A stretch of 64,000 nt of DNA from assembly GCF_014698305.1 (NCBI RefSeq), contig NZ_JACJST010000009.1:1-64000 (forward strand). The letters are read 5' to 3'. The notes under the pieces were generated by a model. It was not told where the DNA came from, ran no database searches, and saw nothing but the letters and a program-made list of their open reading frames with translations. Made by a program: the position numbers and the translations under genes. Positions 21,075-31,074 of this stretch are shown piece by piece (positions within the stretch are counted from its first letter, which is position 1; the number at the start of each line of letters is the position of its first letter). Source of the stretch: Anabaena lutea FACHB-196 (GTDB lineage: Bacteria > Cyanobacteriota > Cyanobacteriia > Cyanobacteriales > Nostocaceae).

Positions 21075-21537
21075 TCTGGATGGATTGCTGAGATTAGCTT
21101 TGTAGCTATATTACCGCGTTGCTGTTTACCCCGGTGATTTGGGTTCTCGAAAACGCTAGTTTACTAGGTTTGCAAGCAGATACACTGTGCCATTAGCTTG
21201 GTCATAACCTCGATTTGACGGCAAATACGACTTTGAGATTACGGTTCACCCCAATTCCTGAACGTATTAATTCTCCTACATTAGTCAGAGTGACAGCAAA
21301 TTGATCCATGAACCAACTAAAAACAAACTTTAAAATTAACCGTCCTGTTCAAGGTTCGGGAAACCACCCTTCATGGACTGGCTACACAAGTTCAGTATAT
21401 ATATCAGCATAACTTGCGGTTTCAAGCTCAGAAAAGCTAAACCATGCTGAACGGACTGCTTTTTTGAATCAGTTAGTTCACAATTTAGTCCTTTATAATC
21501 CCATTCATTTGTAGTTATACGGAGTCAAAAAAATAAA
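21075..21537. other. Intergenic region upstream of dnaK
   Basis: A 463-base region without a convincing gene. A TATAAT-like hexamer is present at 21494-21499, but no good -35 element is placed at 16-18 bases. GGAG at 21521-21524 precedes the dnaK ATG by 13 bases. I see no CIRCE-like inverted repeat. Confidence 0.5.
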
Positions 21538-23448
21538 ATGGCAAAAGTAGTTGGAATTGACTTAGGTACGACAAACTCCTGCGTAGCAGTAATGGAAGGT
21601 GGTAAACCCACTGTAATCGCCAATGCAGAAGGCTTTCGGACAACACCATCAGTAGTGGCATTTGCCAAAAATGGCGATCGCTTGGTTGGTCAAATCGCTA
21701 AACGTCAAGCGGTGATGAACCCCGAAAATACCTTCTATTCGGTTAAACGTTTCATCGGTCGTCGTTATGACGAAGTTACCAAGGAAACTACAGAAGTATC
21801 TTACAAAGTCCTCAGCAGTGGCGGTAACGTTAAACTAGACTCTCCAGGCGCTGGCAAACAATTTTCTCCCGAAGAAATTTCCGCACAAGTCCTCCGCAAA
21901 CTAGTAGAAGACGCTAGTAAATATCTGGGTGAAACCGTTACCCAAGCAGTAATCACCGTTCCTGCATATTTCAACGACTCCCAACGCCAAGCCACCAAAG
22001 ACGCTGGTAAAATTGCCGGGATTGAAGTTCTGCGGATTATCAACGAACCCACAGCCGCTTCCTTGGCTTATGGCTTTGATAAAAAGAGCAACGAAACCAT
22101 CCTCGTATTTGACCTTGGTGGTGGTACATTCGACGTATCTGTACTAGAAGTAGGTGATGGCGTATTTGAAGTACTAGCTACATCTGGAGATACTCACCTT
22201 GGTGGTGACGACTTCGATAAAAAAATAGTTGACTTCTTAGCTGAACAATTTAGAAAAGCTGAAGGTATTGACCTCAGAAAAGACAAACAAGCGTTACAAC
22301 GTCTGACTGAAGCCGCAGAAAAAGCCAAAATAGAACTTTCTAGCGTTACCCAAGCAGAAATCAACCTACCATTTATCACCGCTACCCAGGACGGTCCCAA
22401 GCACTTAGACACAACTCTAACTCGCGCCACATTTGAAGAACTTTGCTCCGACTTAATTGACCGTTGCCGCATCCCCGTAGAAAATGCTCTTAGAGATGCC
22501 AAGTTAAACAAGAGCAATATTGATGAAGTTGTCTTAGTTGGTGGTTCCACCCGTATTCCCGCAGTCCAAGATGTAGTTAAGCGGGTTCTAGGTAAAGAAC
22601 CAAACCAAACTGTTAACCCTGATGAAGTAGTAGCAGTTGGTGCCGCTATTCAAGCAGGTGTGTTGGCTGGTGACGTTACAGGTATCTTGCTGTTAGACGT
22701 ATCACCTCTATCCTTGGGTGTAGAAACCTTGGGTGGTGTGATGACCAAGATTATTCCTCGCAACACCACAATTCCTACCAAAAAATCAGAAGTCTTCTCG
22801 ACTGCTGTAGACGGTCAAACTAACGTAGAAATTCACGTCCTCCAAGGGGAACGGGAATTTTCCAACGATAACAAGAGTTTGGGAACCTTCCGTTTAGATG
22901 GTATTCCCCCCGCACCTCGTGGCGTACCTCAAATTGAAGTTACCTTTGATATTGACGCAAACGGTATCCTCAACGTCACCGCTAAGGATAAAGGCACTGG
23001 TAAAGAACAATCTATCAGCATTACTGGCGCTTCCACCTTGGATAAAAATGATGTTGACCGCATGGTGCGCGAAGCCGAACAAAACGCTTCTAGCGACAAA
23101 GAACGCCGTGAGAAAATTGAACGCAAGAACCAAGCCGATTCTCTAGCATACCAAGCTGAAAAACAGTTGCAAGAATTGGGTGATAAAGTTCCCGAAGCTG
23201 ATAAAACCAAAATCGAAGGTTTGGTAAAAGAACTGCGGGAAGCAGTGGCTAAGGAAGATGATGAGCTAATTAAGAAGCTGACACCAGAATTGCAACAAGC
23301 ACTATTTGCTGTTGGTAGTAACATCTATCAACAAGCTGGTGCTGGTGCTGGTGATGCTGCTGGTGCTGAACCTCCCTCCGGCGGTTCTACTCCTCCTTCT
23401 GGCAGTGGTGATGATGTGATTGATGCGGATTTCACTGAAAGCAAATAA
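21538..23448 (+). CDS. dnaK: Molecular chaperone DnaK (DnaK2 type)
   Basis: 636 residues, the normal length. The actin-like ATPase opens with [18 protein letters not shown] and contains [10 protein letters not shown] and GGSTRIP. The substrate domain begins with [14 protein letters not shown]. The helical lid ends in a Gly/Ala/Pro-rich linker and the DVIDADF tail typical of the housekeeping cyanobacterial DnaK2. It folds nascent and damaged proteins with DnaJ and GrpE, but no grpE or dnaJ is adjacent. A strong terminator follows. A second DnaK lies at 48305. Confidence 0.95.
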   Translation: MAKVVGIDLGTTNSCVAVMEGGKPTVIANAEGFRTTPSVVAFAKNGDRLVGQIAKRQAVMNPENTFYSVKRFIGRRYDEVTKETTEVSYKVLSSGGNVKLDSPGAGKQFSPEEISAQVLRKLVEDASKYLGETVTQAVITVPAYFNDSQRQATKDAGKIAGIEVLRIINEPTAASLAYGFDKKSNETILVFDLGGGTFDVSVLEVGDGVFEVLATSGDTHLGGDDFDKKIVDFLAEQFRKAEGIDLRKDKQALQRLTEAAEKAKIELSSVTQAEINLPFITATQDGPKHLDTTLTRATFEELCSDLIDRCRIPVENALRDAKLNKSNIDEVVLVGGSTRIPAVQDVVKRVLGKEPNQTVNPDEVVAVGAAIQAGVLAGDVTGILLLDVSPLSLGVETLGGVMTKIIPRNTTIPTKKSEVFSTAVDGQTNVEIHVLQGEREFSNDNKSLGTFRLDGIPPAPRGVPQIEVTFDIDANGILNVTAKDKGTGKEQSISITGASTLDKNDVDRMVREAEQNASSDKERREKIERKNQADSLAYQAEKQLQELGDKVPEADKTKIEGLVKELREAVAKEDDELIKKLTPELQQALFAVGSNIYQQAGAGAGDAAGAEPPSGGSTPPSGSGDDVIDADFTESK

Positions 23449-23486
23449 TTCAATTCTTGGGGGGTTTAATTGCTCCCTTTTTTATT

Positions 23487-23522
23487 ACCCATTCAGATCT
23501 TTTTCTGGGTGGGTATTTTTTA
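23487..23522 (+). terminator. Intrinsic terminator of dnaK
   Basis: Arms ACCCATTCAGA (23487-23497) and TCTGGGTGGGT (23504-23514) pair at 9 of 11 positions, with a T-rich loop and then ATTTTTTAT. It lies 39 bases after the dnaK stop. Confidence 0.8.
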
Positions 23523-23559
23523 TAAGTAGTCATACAAAATAAATTTCACATTGATCAGA

Positions 23560-23587
23560 GGGAACAGGGAACAGGGAACAGGGAACA
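23560..23587. repeat. Heptamer array, GGGAACA x4, with neighbouring CCCCATCT units
   Basis: Four perfect units lie in the 301-base gap between convergent dnaK and the ABC exporter. Further on, 23690-23745 holds the same CTCCCCAT-type octamers seen at 39568-39687. Apart from the dnaK terminator, nothing else is evident in this gap. Confidence 0.85.
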
Positions 23588-23749
23588 GATAAGAAATTCA
23601 GAGATTTCTGTTTTCCCCAAAAATATGCAATTAATTTTGCTCAGGTACTTATCAATTCACTTAATTAAAACCACAAATGAATCTCCGCGTCACCGCGTCC
23701 CCGTGTCTCCCTATCTCCCCATCTCCCCATCTCCCCATCTTTGCGTCTC

Positions 23750-25630
23750 CTAAGTCCCCAACATCTGCAAGTTATGCAATGTGGCGTAAAGTCCTCCTTG
23801 TTCTATCAATTGTTCATGGCTTCCCTGCTCGATTAATTCCCCACGCTTCAAAACAAAAATCCGGTCTACATTGCGAATTGTTGACAAACGGTGAGCAATA
23901 ATAATCGCCGTCCGTTTTGTTAAAAGCTGATTTAATGCCTGTTGAACTAAGGCTTCTGTTCCTACATCTAAACTGGCTGTAGCTTCATCTAATACTAAAA
24001 TTTGTGGGTTACGAATTGCCGCACGAGCAAAGGCTAAAAGTTGTTTTTGTCCACTAGAAATATTTGTCCCTCGTTCTCTTAATTGAGTATCATAGCCGTG
24101 AGGTAATTGATCAATAAATTCAGCAACATTAGTTTTTTCGGCAGCTTGTTGAATCTCGTCCAATGTGTAGCTATCTCCTAAAGTAATGTTACTTTTAACA
24201 TCACCAGCAAACAAAAAGGCTTCTTGCAAAATCACTGCCATATAACGCCGCAGTTCGGCTTGGGGTATGTCACGGATATCTACGCCATCAATGAGAATGC
24301 GTCCTTGTGTGGGTTCATAAAGACGACACAAAAGCCGGATAATAGAACTTTTACCTGCACCTGTGGGACCGACTAAAGCTATTTTTTCCCCTGGATGAAT
24401 GATAAAGTCTAAGTCTTTAATTACATAATCATCGTCTTTGTATGCAAACCAGACGTGTTCAAAACGAATTTCTCCAAGTTCATCTTTGGGAGTAAAGTTT
24501 TGAGATTCCAGACTATTAATTATTTCATCTATATAGCCGAGATTAACATTCAAAATTGAAGACTGAGGATGGAGAATATCGCTTATTTCTATGCGTTCAT
24601 CTAAAATATCACTCACTCTTTCAACAGCAGTAAAACCAGATTGAATGACAGTGAATTTTTCGGCGAAATTCCGCAAAGGATCGAATAATTGTTGGGCATA
24701 TAAAATAAATGCTGACAAAATGCCAAAAGTGATATTTTTATCCAATAGCAATAAACCACCAATCCACAATACCCCAGCAATGGCAATCAGACTAATCCAT
24801 TCTAAGGTTGCTGAAACAGCAGAATCATACCAAATTGTATAATCCAATTCCTTGACATATTGATTATTCGTGGCACGAAACAATTCTGCATTAAATTTTT
24901 CCCTGCGGAATAACTGGACTACATTAATTCCCACAATGTTTTCTTGCAATTGGGAATTTAATTTTGACAGTTCTTCGCGGGCTTTGTAATTTGCTTTGCG
25001 ATATTGCTGCTGAAAGTAAATAATTACCCAGGTGATTGGTAAGAGAATTAACAGCAGCAACCCAGCAAGTTGCCACTGGAGAGAAAACATCAAACCAATA
25101 ATCACCAGCATAGAAAACAAATCGGAGACGATACCAATGGCTCCGGTAGCAAATACATCTCCTAAACTTTCTACATCGCTAGTAAGTCTAGTAATTAGTT
25201 TACCTACAGGTGTGCGATCAAAGAAGCGCACTGCCAGAGATGTTACATGATGAAATAAATCCTCACGGATTGCAGCAGTGATTTTTTGTCCTAGTTTCTG
25301 TACCAGATAACCTTGAATGCCTGTGAGTGACAATCTGATGATCATTGCTCCCAAAAAAAATCCTTGGAGGATTGCTAAACCTTGCCCTAGAGAGCGATTT
25401 TTGAGGAATTCATAGGTGCTGGGTTCTTGACGAATCAGAGATATTGCCTGTCCAATCAATAATGGTTGAATGGCGTTAGCTAAGGCAATGGGAATCAGCA
25501 GAGACATTGAAAGCGTCAGTAGTAGCCCACTGCGTCGGGCATAGGGTACTAGACGCAAAAACAACCGCCAGTCATTTTCACGCCGTCGGTATTGTTTGTT
25601 AGATTTTTGCGGGGATGGATAAATGCTCAT
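23750..25630 (-). CDS. ABC exporter, fused permease and ATPase (MsbA/multidrug type)
   Basis: 626 residues, a half-transporter. Six transmembrane helices (about 34-330) form the type-1 exporter domain. The nucleotide-binding domain has Walker A GPTGAGKSS (K427), signature ISSGQKQ, Walker B ILVLDEATAS and the H-loop IAHRLST. It would act as a homodimer (or heterodimer) exporting lipids, peptides or drugs; the substrate is unknown. A poorly conserved linker of about 40 residues (350-390) separates the domains and is longer than usual. It ends very close to a GC-rich repeat array. Confidence 0.9.
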   Translation of the reverse strand: MSIYPSPQKSNKQYRRRENDWRLFLRLVPYARRSGLLLTLSMSLLIPIALANAIQPLLIGQAISLIRQEPSTYEFLKNRSLGQGLAILQGFFLGAMIIRLSLTGIQGYLVQKLGQKITAAIREDLFHHVTSLAVRFFDRTPVGKLITRLTSDVESLGDVFATGAIGIVSDLFSMLVIIGLMFSLQWQLAGLLLLILLPITWVIIYFQQQYRKANYKAREELSKLNSQLQENIVGINVVQLFRREKFNAELFRATNNQYVKELDYTIWYDSAVSATLEWISLIAIAGVLWIGGLLLLDKNITFGILSAFILYAQQLFDPLRNFAEKFTVIQSGFTAVERVSDILDERIEISDILHPQSSILNVNLGYIDEIINSLESQNFTPKDELGEIRFEHVWFAYKDDDYVIKDLDFIIHPGEKIALVGPTGAGKSSIIRLLCRLYEPTQGRILIDGVDIRDIPQAELRRYMAVILQEAFLFAGDVKSNITLGDSYTLDEIQQAAEKTNVAEFIDQLPHGYDTQLRERGTNISSGQKQLLAFARAAIRNPQILVLDEATASLDVGTEALVQQALNQLLTKRTAIIIAHRLSTIRNVDRIFVLKRGELIEQGSHEQLIEQGGLYATLHNLQMLGT

Positions 25631-25691
25631 AGTAAGAGCATTATATTAATTTTTTTACATAATTCCATGCCCCATTGACGTAGTTTTGATT

Positions 25692-27047
25692 TTATCTCAT
25701 GGTGACAAATTCTTCGGCTGAACTGGGATGGATACCGACTGTAGCATCAAAGTTAGCTTTAGTTGCACCCATCTTCAGAGCGATCGCTATCCCTTGAATA
25801 ATTTCTGCGGCATTTGTTCCCACCATGTGCGCTCCCAGTACCTTATCGGTATTTCCATCTACCACCAACTTCATCATCGTTTTTTCGTCTTTACCTGCTA
25901 AGGTGTAGTACATCGGGCGGAAGCGACTGCGATAAATTTTCACTGCTTCCCCATATTGTTCCCTCGCTTCTGCTTCAGTCAAACCCACAGTTGCCGCTTC
26001 TGGTGTGGTAAATATGGCTGTAGGTATATTTTCATAACTCATGGTGCGAGACTTGCCACCAAATACAGTATCAGCTAAAGCTCGTCCTTCATTAATCGCC
26101 ACTGGAGTCAGGTTGATTTTGTTGCTACAATCGCCGACTGCATAGATATTTTCTTCATCTGTGCAACTGTATTTATCAACAATAATTGATCCATCATCAT
26201 TCAATTGAACTTTGGTATTTTCCAAACCCAAATTTTGGGTGTTTGGTTTGCGACCGGTTGCAGCTAAACTGACAGCATCAGCAATTATCGTCTCCTCTGA
26301 ACCCTCAGCCCCGCTCACAGTGACTTTAACGCCTTCTGCACTTTTCTCAATTGCTATATTTTGGAATTTAGTAATAAATTTAATTCCGTGGTTACTCATT
26401 CCTTGCTGAATTTCAGTCCGCAAATCTTCATCAAAACCACGCAAAATGTTTTCACCACGAATTATCTGGGTGACTTCGGTTCCGAGTCCATTGAGGATAC
26501 AAGCAAATTCTGTTCCAATATAACCCCCACCCAAAATTACAATCCGCTTTGGCTGTTCTTTCAGGTTAAAAATATCATCGGAAGTAATAGCGTATTCGAT
26601 GCCCTCAATGTCTGGCTTCACCGGATATCCACCCACAGCAATGAGAATTTTATCGGCGGTGATTTGCCGTTCTCCCACCATCACTGTGTGAGCATCAACC
26701 AACTTACCATGTCCCTGCAAAACTTCAATTTTGGACTTATCTAGCATTCCTTGATAAATCCCATTGAGGCGAATCACTTCATTATTGACTGCCGTAATCA
26801 TCTTTTCCCAATTTACAGAACTCTCAACAGCACTCCAGCCGTATCCTTGAGCATCTGTAAACAACTCAGAAAAATGAGAAGCATAAACCATGAGTTTTTT
26901 GGGGACACAACCACGATTAACGCAAGTACCACCTAGTCTGTCAAACTCGGCAATTCCTACTTTAGCGCCATATTCGGCTGCACGTCTGGCTGTGGCAATT
27001 CCACCTGAACCAGCACCAATCACAAATAAGTCAAAATCGTAGGTCAT
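25692..27047 (-). CDS. gor: Glutathione-disulfide reductase type flavoprotein
   Basis: 451 residues from the ATG at 27047. An in-frame ATG at 27137 would add 30 residues that are derived from noncoding TTACGAATTA-type repeats, so I reject it. The FAD motif GAGSGG is followed by the redox-active disulfide CVNRGC (C42/C47). The NAD(P) fold GGGYIG, the second FAD motif YAVGDC, and the C-terminal catalytic HPSSAEEF are all present. It reduces GSSG with NADPH and FAD in the cytoplasm. Just downstream of the convergent peroxiredoxin/PerR pair, it forms an oxidative-stress neighbourhood. Confidence 0.9.
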   Translation of the reverse strand: MTYDFDLFVIGAGSGGIATARRAAEYGAKVGIAEFDRLGGTCVNRGCVPKKLMVYASHFSELFTDAQGYGWSAVESSVNWEKMITAVNNEVIRLNGIYQGMLDKSKIEVLQGHGKLVDAHTVMVGERQITADKILIAVGGYPVKPDIEGIEYAITSDDIFNLKEQPKRIVILGGGYIGTEFACILNGLGTEVTQIIRGENILRGFDEDLRTEIQQGMSNHGIKFITKFQNIAIEKSAEGVKVTVSGAEGSEETIIADAVSLAATGRKPNTQNLGLENTKVQLNDDGSIIVDKYSCTDEENIYAVGDCSNKINLTPVAINEGRALADTVFGGKSRTMSYENIPTAIFTTPEAATVGLTEAEAREQYGEAVKIYRSRFRPMYYTLAGKDEKTMMKLVVDGNTDKVLGAHMVGTNAAEIIQGIAIALKMGATKANFDATVGIHPSSAEEFVTMR

Positions 27048-27431
27048 ATCAATTTTAGATTTTAGGTTTTGGATGAAAAATAATAATTTGTAATTCGTAA
27101 TTAATAATTTCGCAATGCTTGCAGGTTTTAATAGCAATCCTAAATGATTGGGGAAAATCTATTTTTTATTGAACAGAATTCAGGAGTCAGAATTCAGAAT
27201 TAATTCTGTGCGAGTGGCGGATGAATGACCGGGTTTAAGACCCCCACCAAATCTACGATTTGGTGGTCTTTAATTCAGTTGTGGGTAACCAATCACCGAC
27301 TGATTGATTCTGACTCCTGGCTACTGGCTCCTGACTCCTTCTTCAATGGTAATGCCTACCTCAAAAATTTTCACGAATCAAATAGGATTACTATAGCCAT
27401 AACCTATTAATTACGAATTAGCAATTACGAA
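27048..27431. other. Intergenic region with a perfect hairpin
   Basis: A 384-base region without a credible gene. It contains the hairpin CCACCAAATC (27244-27253) / GATTTGGTGG (27257-27266), with a 3-base loop and a T-rich follow-up. It also contains repeated TTACGAATTA and 'GACTCCTG' stretches typical of cyanobacterial spacer repeats. Confidence 0.6.
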
Positions 27432-27965
27432 TTAAGCCGCCCCTTTTAGGTAAGCCAACATGGTATCTGCATCGGAAACTTCAAAGGGATCGGTGGGACA
27501 GTTATCATCAAAACCTGGTTCAATGAAAATCTTTTCAATTTTACCGTCATTCACCACCATTGAATAACGCCAAGAGCGTAATCCAAAGCCTAGATTAGAC
27601 TTATCGACTAACATCCCCATTTTCCGGGTAAATTCGCCATTACCATCAGGAAGCAAAAATACATTTTCAGCGCCTTGTTGTTTGCCCCATTGGTACATCA
27701 CAAAGGCATCATTGACAGATATACAAATTACTTGATCAACTCCTAAAGCTTTGAAGTCTTTGAAGAGTTCTTCATAACGGGGCAGGTGTGAGGTGGAACA
27801 GGTGGGAGTAAAAGCCCCAGGTAATGAAAACACAACTACGCGCTTACCAGCGAAAAGTTCTTGCGTGGTACGATCTTGCCAACGGAAAGGGTTTGGTCCA
27901 CCAATGGACTCGTCACGGACACGGGTTTTGAATACAACGTTGGGAACTTTTTCAATAACAGCCAT
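27432..27965 (-). CDS. Peroxiredoxin, Prx5/type II family
   Basis: 177 residues. The peroxidatic cysteine is C56 in PGAFTPTCS, with T53 and P54 of the conserved TPxC motif. Other cysteines are C81 and C156, either of which might resolve. The protein reduces hydrogen peroxide and alkyl hydroperoxides using glutathione/glutaredoxin or thioredoxin. It lies divergent from a Fur/PerR gene with a candidate PerR box 59 bases (to the box centre) upstream of the start. Regulation by that repressor is likely (inference). Confidence 0.9.
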   Translation of the reverse strand: MAVIEKVPNVVFKTRVRDESIGGPNPFRWQDRTTQELFAGKRVVVFSLPGAFTPTCSTSHLPRYEELFKDFKALGVDQVICISVNDAFVMYQWGKQQGAENVFLLPDGNGEFTRKMGMLVDKSNLGFGLRSWRYSMVVNDGKIEKIFIEPGFDDNCPTDPFEVSDADTMLAYLKGAA

Positions 27966-28016
27966 GTTGACCTCTTAATTATGTTGATGTGTGAATTTGC
28001 TTTTCGCTGACATATC

Positions 28017-28031
28017 TCAGAATAATTCTTA
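28017..28031. promoter_or_regulatory. Candidate PerR/Fur box
   Basis: TCAGAATAATTCTTA is a 7-1-7 imperfect palindrome (6 of 7 pairs) and agrees with the Bacillus PerR consensus TTATAATNATTATAA at most positions. It lies between divergent peroxiredoxin and Fur-family genes. Confidence 0.5.
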
Positions 28032-28083
28032 TTTAGTAAAAATTCAATAGTTATAAATACTTAATTAACTTAAAAATACAAAT

Positions 28084-28112
28084 TTGATATTGATTCAATA
28101 ATGTGCTAGACT
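28084..28112 (+). promoter_or_regulatory. Candidate sigma-70 promoter of the Fur/PerR gene
   Basis: TTGATA (28084-28089), a 17-base spacer, and TAGACT (28107-28112) preceded by TG (extended -10). The gene starts 33 bases downstream of the -10. Confidence 0.55.
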
Positions 28113-28145
28113 CTAATGTAGAAGTAATCCAACGCAGCTATAAGT

Positions 28146-28577
28146 ATGCAGCAACAAGCAAACGCAATTATTCAAACCTTGAAGTCCAAGGGTTTGAGGG
28201 TAACTCCTCAGCGGTTTGCGGTATATGCAAATTTACTATCTCGCACCGATCACCCAACAGTTGAGCAAATCCTCACCCATTTGAATAAGGATTCTCCAGT
28301 CTCCTCTCAGGCGACGATTTATAGTTCTCTGCAAGCACTAAGAGAAGTGGGTTTGGTGCGGGAAGTACTGCTGGAAGAGGGGGTTTCTCGCTATGATGCT
28401 AATGTTCAACCCCATCATCATTTCTGCTGTCATCAATGTGGGGCAATTGAAGATATTGCCTGGGAAGCTTTTCAGTGTATAGAGATGAAGAGCCTACGTC
28501 CTGGGCTGCGTGGTGAAACCTATGAAGTGACAGTGCAGGGTTTGTGTGACGGCTGTAATGATATGATTTCTGACTAA
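28146..28577 (+). CDS. Fur family transcriptional regulator, PerR-like
   Basis: 143 residues. A winged helix (about 1-80: SKGLRVTPQRFAVYANLL, SSQATIYSSLQALREVGLV) is followed by a dimerisation domain. The domain has HHHFCCHQCG (90-99) and CDGC (134-137), which give two CxxC pairs for the structural zinc and histidines for the regulatory metal. The divergent peroxiredoxin and the PerR-like box favour a peroxide-sensing (PerR) role over iron-responsive Fur. Zur is less likely. Autoregulation through the shared intergenic region is plausible. Confidence 0.85.
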   Translation: MQQQANAIIQTLKSKGLRVTPQRFAVYANLLSRTDHPTVEQILTHLNKDSPVSSQATIYSSLQALREVGLVREVLLEEGVSRYDANVQPHHHFCCHQCGAIEDIAWEAFQCIEMKSLRPGLRGETYEVTVQGLCDGCNDMISD

Positions 28578-28782
28578 TAATGATTTCTGCATCTGTGCAA
28601 TAATCTGCAACATGATTAACAAAGGGTGTATTTTCACTTAGGTGTGTGATTCGTATCACTAAATCATCCCTCGTGCTATCACCATGACAACTGATAATTC
28701 TCACAATTAATAGATTTCACAATCACTCCGTTGGTAGAGATTTCGGGGGATATTAAAGTTGTAGAGTTTAAAGCCATCCGCC

Positions 28783-28998
28783 ATGTCTAACATTAGGCTC
28801 CTTCCAGGTGCTGTTTCGGAAATCATTGCTGCTTCTGCTGACACTGGAGTTCTGACCAAAGCAGATCGCTACGGATTAATGGCAGCTATTCTAGATGAGC
28901 GCCTAGAAGAAGAAGAAGAGGAAGCGCTGAATAGACTTTTGCGTCGCGTTATTAGAGGCCGTATCCAGGTGGTAGACAAAATCTCAAGCGATCGCTAA
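28783..28998 (+). CDS. Small conserved cyanobacterial protein, function unknown
   Basis: 71 residues. The sequence SEIIAASADTGVLTKADRYGLMAAILDERLEEEEEEALNRLLRRV looks helical and acidic in the middle, with a basic end (RRVIRGRIQVVDK). I recall similar short proteins in cyanobacteria but know no function. It stands 205 bases after the Fur-family gene. Confidence 0.65.
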   Translation: MSNIRLLPGAVSEIIAASADTGVLTKADRYGLMAAILDERLEEEEEEALNRLLRRVIRGRIQVVDKISSDR

Positions 28999-29098
28999 TT
29001 CTTTGCTATTGTTGATTTGAAAAATCCACAAAAACCTGATTGACAAAATAACATATTCTCCTGATCTTCTCCTGGATTGAAGATGGCTCTACAGTTAA

Positions 29099-29213
29099 CA
29101 GTTATACTAATTTTTTGTGCGTTTGCCTAGAATACTTAAGTTAAAAATCCTTATATAGAAAGAGTTTTAAGCCTAGTTATTCTATCCATCTTCACAGAAA
29201 GTTAGTATAACTG
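29099..29213. repeat. Inverted repeat flanking the hisG 3' side
   Basis: CAGTTATACTAA (29099-29110) and TTAGTATAACTG (29202-29213) are exact reverse complements 91 bases apart. GAAGATGG (29079-29086) and CCATCTTC (29186-29193) are also complementary and interlace with the first pair in A-B-A'-B' order. Confidence 0.6.
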
Positions 29214-29220
29214 ATTACTT

Positions 29221-29853
29221 TTAAACTCCCTCTCTTAGCTGTTCTACCAATTGGTGCAAATTACCCATATTCAGCCGATAACTGAGAGGATGAGCAATTA
29301 ACCTGGCTGTACTTTCATACAAAGTCGCAATCTCCACCAAACCATTTTCGTTCAAAGTCCGTCCTGTAGAAACTATATCTACAATCGCCTCAGACATCCC
29401 CGTAATCGGACCTAGTTCAACTGAACCATATAAAGGAACTATTTCCACAGGTAAATCCAGACTTTGAAAATATTCCCGCGCACAATTCACATATTTAGAA
29501 GCAACTCGACCGTGAGCAGGTAAATCTACAGGTAATTTGTAAGGACTAGAGGCTTTTACCGCTACTGACATCCGACAATAACCAAATTGCAAATCTACTA
29601 ATTGTGCAACTTGCGGCTTTTTTTCACTCAGTACATCATAACCCACAATACCCAGCTGTGCCTGACCATATTCTACATAGACAGGCACATCTTGCGCCCT
29701 TACTAGCAGAGCCTTCGCTTGTCCACTAGCATCAGGAATTTGCAGTTGACGGGTTCCGGAATCTAAAAAAGCACTAAAGTCTAATCCCACAGATTGCAGC
29801 AGGCGGATGCTATTTTTAAGTAATTCCCCTTTTGGTAGTGCAACAGTCAGCAT
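29221..29853 (-). CDS. hisG: ATP phosphoribosyltransferase, short form
   Basis: 210 residues, the length of the HisG short form that needs HisZ as partner. [11 protein letters not shown] at the start, the P-loop-like segment [14 protein letters not shown], and the [14 protein letters not shown] region identify it. It catalyses the first step of histidine synthesis, joining ATP and PRPP. No hisZ is adjacent, which is normal for cyanobacteria. It is divergent from the response-regulator gene with only 37 bases between starts. Confidence 0.93.
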   Translation of the reverse strand: MLTVALPKGELLKNSIRLLQSVGLDFSAFLDSGTRQLQIPDASGQAKALLVRAQDVPVYVEYGQAQLGIVGYDVLSEKKPQVAQLVDLQFGYCRMSVAVKASSPYKLPVDLPAHGRVASKYVNCAREYFQSLDLPVEIVPLYGSVELGPITGMSEAIVDIVSTGRTLNENGLVEIATLYESTARLIAHPLSYRLNMGNLHQLVEQLREGV

Positions 29854-29890
29854 TCTTTTTTTTGGTGTCTTTGTCTTTGCGGTTCATTAT

Positions 29891-30601
29891 ATGCTTAGTA
29901 CAAGCAGCATGAGAATTTTATTAGTCGATGATGAAGTTGAATTAACTGATCCCTTGAGTCGCGTCTTAGCTCGTGAGGGTTATATTGTCGATGCTGCTTA
30001 TGATGGAATAAACGGCAGACAACTTGCACAAGCAGGCAGTTATGATTTACTAATTTTAGATTGGATGTTACCTGGAAAAACAGGCTTAGAAATTTGTCAG
30101 GAATTACGAAACCAAGCTAAAACTACTCCGGTGCTGTTTCTCACTGCTAAAGATACTCTAGATGACCGTGTGCAAGGTTTAGATGCTGGTGCAGATGATT
30201 ATTTAGTCAAACCCTTTGAATTGCGGGAGTTATTAGCAAGAGTCCGTGCTTTGTTGCGTCGTTCTGGTCTGGAGTCATACAGCACGACCACAGGACGTTT
30301 AGTAGTAGCTGATTTAGAACTTGATATAGAAAATCAAGTCGCTTATCGTCAAGGGCGAATTATTGAACTATCTCAAAAAGAAAGCCAACTGCTACAATAT
30401 TTAATGGAAAATGTAGGACAATTATTGACTCATGCACAAATAATGCAACATTTGTGGCAAGATGAAGAGCAACCTGGTAGCAATGTTATCGCTGCATTAA
30501 TTCGCCTATTGCGTCGCAAAGTTGAAGTAGATAATGAATCTACGCTGATCCATACAGTTTACGGTAAAGGCTATCGTTTCGGCTCTACAGTAGTTGAATA
30601 A
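29891..30601 (+). CDS. OmpR-family response regulator (RppA-like)
   Basis: 236 residues from the ATG at 29891; an upstream ATG at 29807 would overlap hisG antisense and add nonconserved hydrophobic residues, and MRILL at 29909 is also possible. The receiver has D13-D14, the phosphoacceptor D57 (LILDWML) and K107. The C-terminal winged helix (about 140-235) ends in the typical VHTVYGKGYRFGS-like motif. It resembles RppA-type regulators of cyanobacteria. No histidine kinase is adjacent, but an Hpt protein follows on the same strand, which suggests a phosphorelay. Confidence 0.85.
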   Translation: MLSTSSMRILLVDDEVELTDPLSRVLAREGYIVDAAYDGINGRQLAQAGSYDLLILDWMLPGKTGLEICQELRNQAKTTPVLFLTAKDTLDDRVQGLDAGADDYLVKPFELRELLARVRALLRRSGLESYSTTTGRLVVADLELDIENQVAYRQGRIIELSQKESQLLQYLMENVGQLLTHAQIMQHLWQDEEQPGSNVIAALIRLLRRKVEVDNESTLIHTVYGKGYRFGSTVVE

Positions 30602-30687
30602 TATCAATCTCAATTAACAATTTTTACTTTTTGAAAAATCACAGCTTTTAAATATGCAGGTTTTTTAAATAGGGGAATTAGCAAACT

Positions 30688-31074
30688 ATGGATGGAACAT
30701 CTAAAGCTATGCTGAATAATGTGCTTGATGCCATCGCCTTGAACGAATTAAAAGATACTATTTGCAATAATATCGTCGAAGAATTTATTCAAATAATTGA
30801 TTCTTATTTGGAAGATACACCTCAACGTTTGCGATCTCTTAGTAACGCGATTATTCAAGGGAATACAAAAACACTCCAATTAGAAGCTCATTCTCTTAAG
30901 TCCAGCAGTGCGATTGTGGGGGCAAAAAACTTATCTTTACTTTGTAAGCAATTAGAAAAATTGGGACGTGATGGCAATATAAATGATGCGGTGTTATTGG
31001 TATCTCAAGCTATGGCAGAATACGTGCAAGTAGAGGCAGCACTGCAATGGGAATGCAAGGTACAGCATTCGTAA
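30688..31074 (+). CDS. Hpt (histidine phosphotransfer) domain protein
   Basis: 128 residues, a four-helix Hpt domain with the phospho-histidine H68 in EAHSLKSSSAIVGA. Free-standing Hpt proteins shuttle phosphate between a hybrid kinase and a response regulator, and the adjacent OmpR-type regulator is the obvious candidate partner. The last codons (…HS-stop) are formed by an ATTCGTA heptamer array that begins at 31067, so the natural C-terminus may have been replaced by the repeat. Confidence 0.85.
   Translation: MDGTSKAMLNNVLDAIALNELKDTICNNIVEEFIQIIDSYLEDTPQRLRSLSNAIIQGNTKTLQLEAHSLKSSSAIVGAKNLSLLCKQLEKLGRDGNINDAVLLVSQAMAEYVQVEAALQWECKVQHS

Noticed and set aside
21075-21537. CIRCE heat-shock element upstream of dnaK
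   Set aside because: No TTAGCACTC-N9-GAGTGCTAA-like inverted repeat was found.
23749-25631. Two-gene exporter
   Set aside because: The permease and ATPase are fused in one intact frame, so it is a half-transporter, with no neighbouring partner half seen.
27048-27137. Longer N-terminus for the glutathione reductase gene
   Set aside because: The 30 extra residues come from TTACGAATTA-type spacer repeats and precede the conserved start MTYDFDLFVIGAG.
28031-28083. Riboswitch or small RNA between peroxiredoxin and Fur
   Set aside because: AT-rich without stable structure; only the PerR-like box and promoter are supported.
29807-29890. Extended start of the response regulator
   Set aside because: It would overlap the divergent hisG gene and adds hydrophobic residues not expected in a receiver domain.
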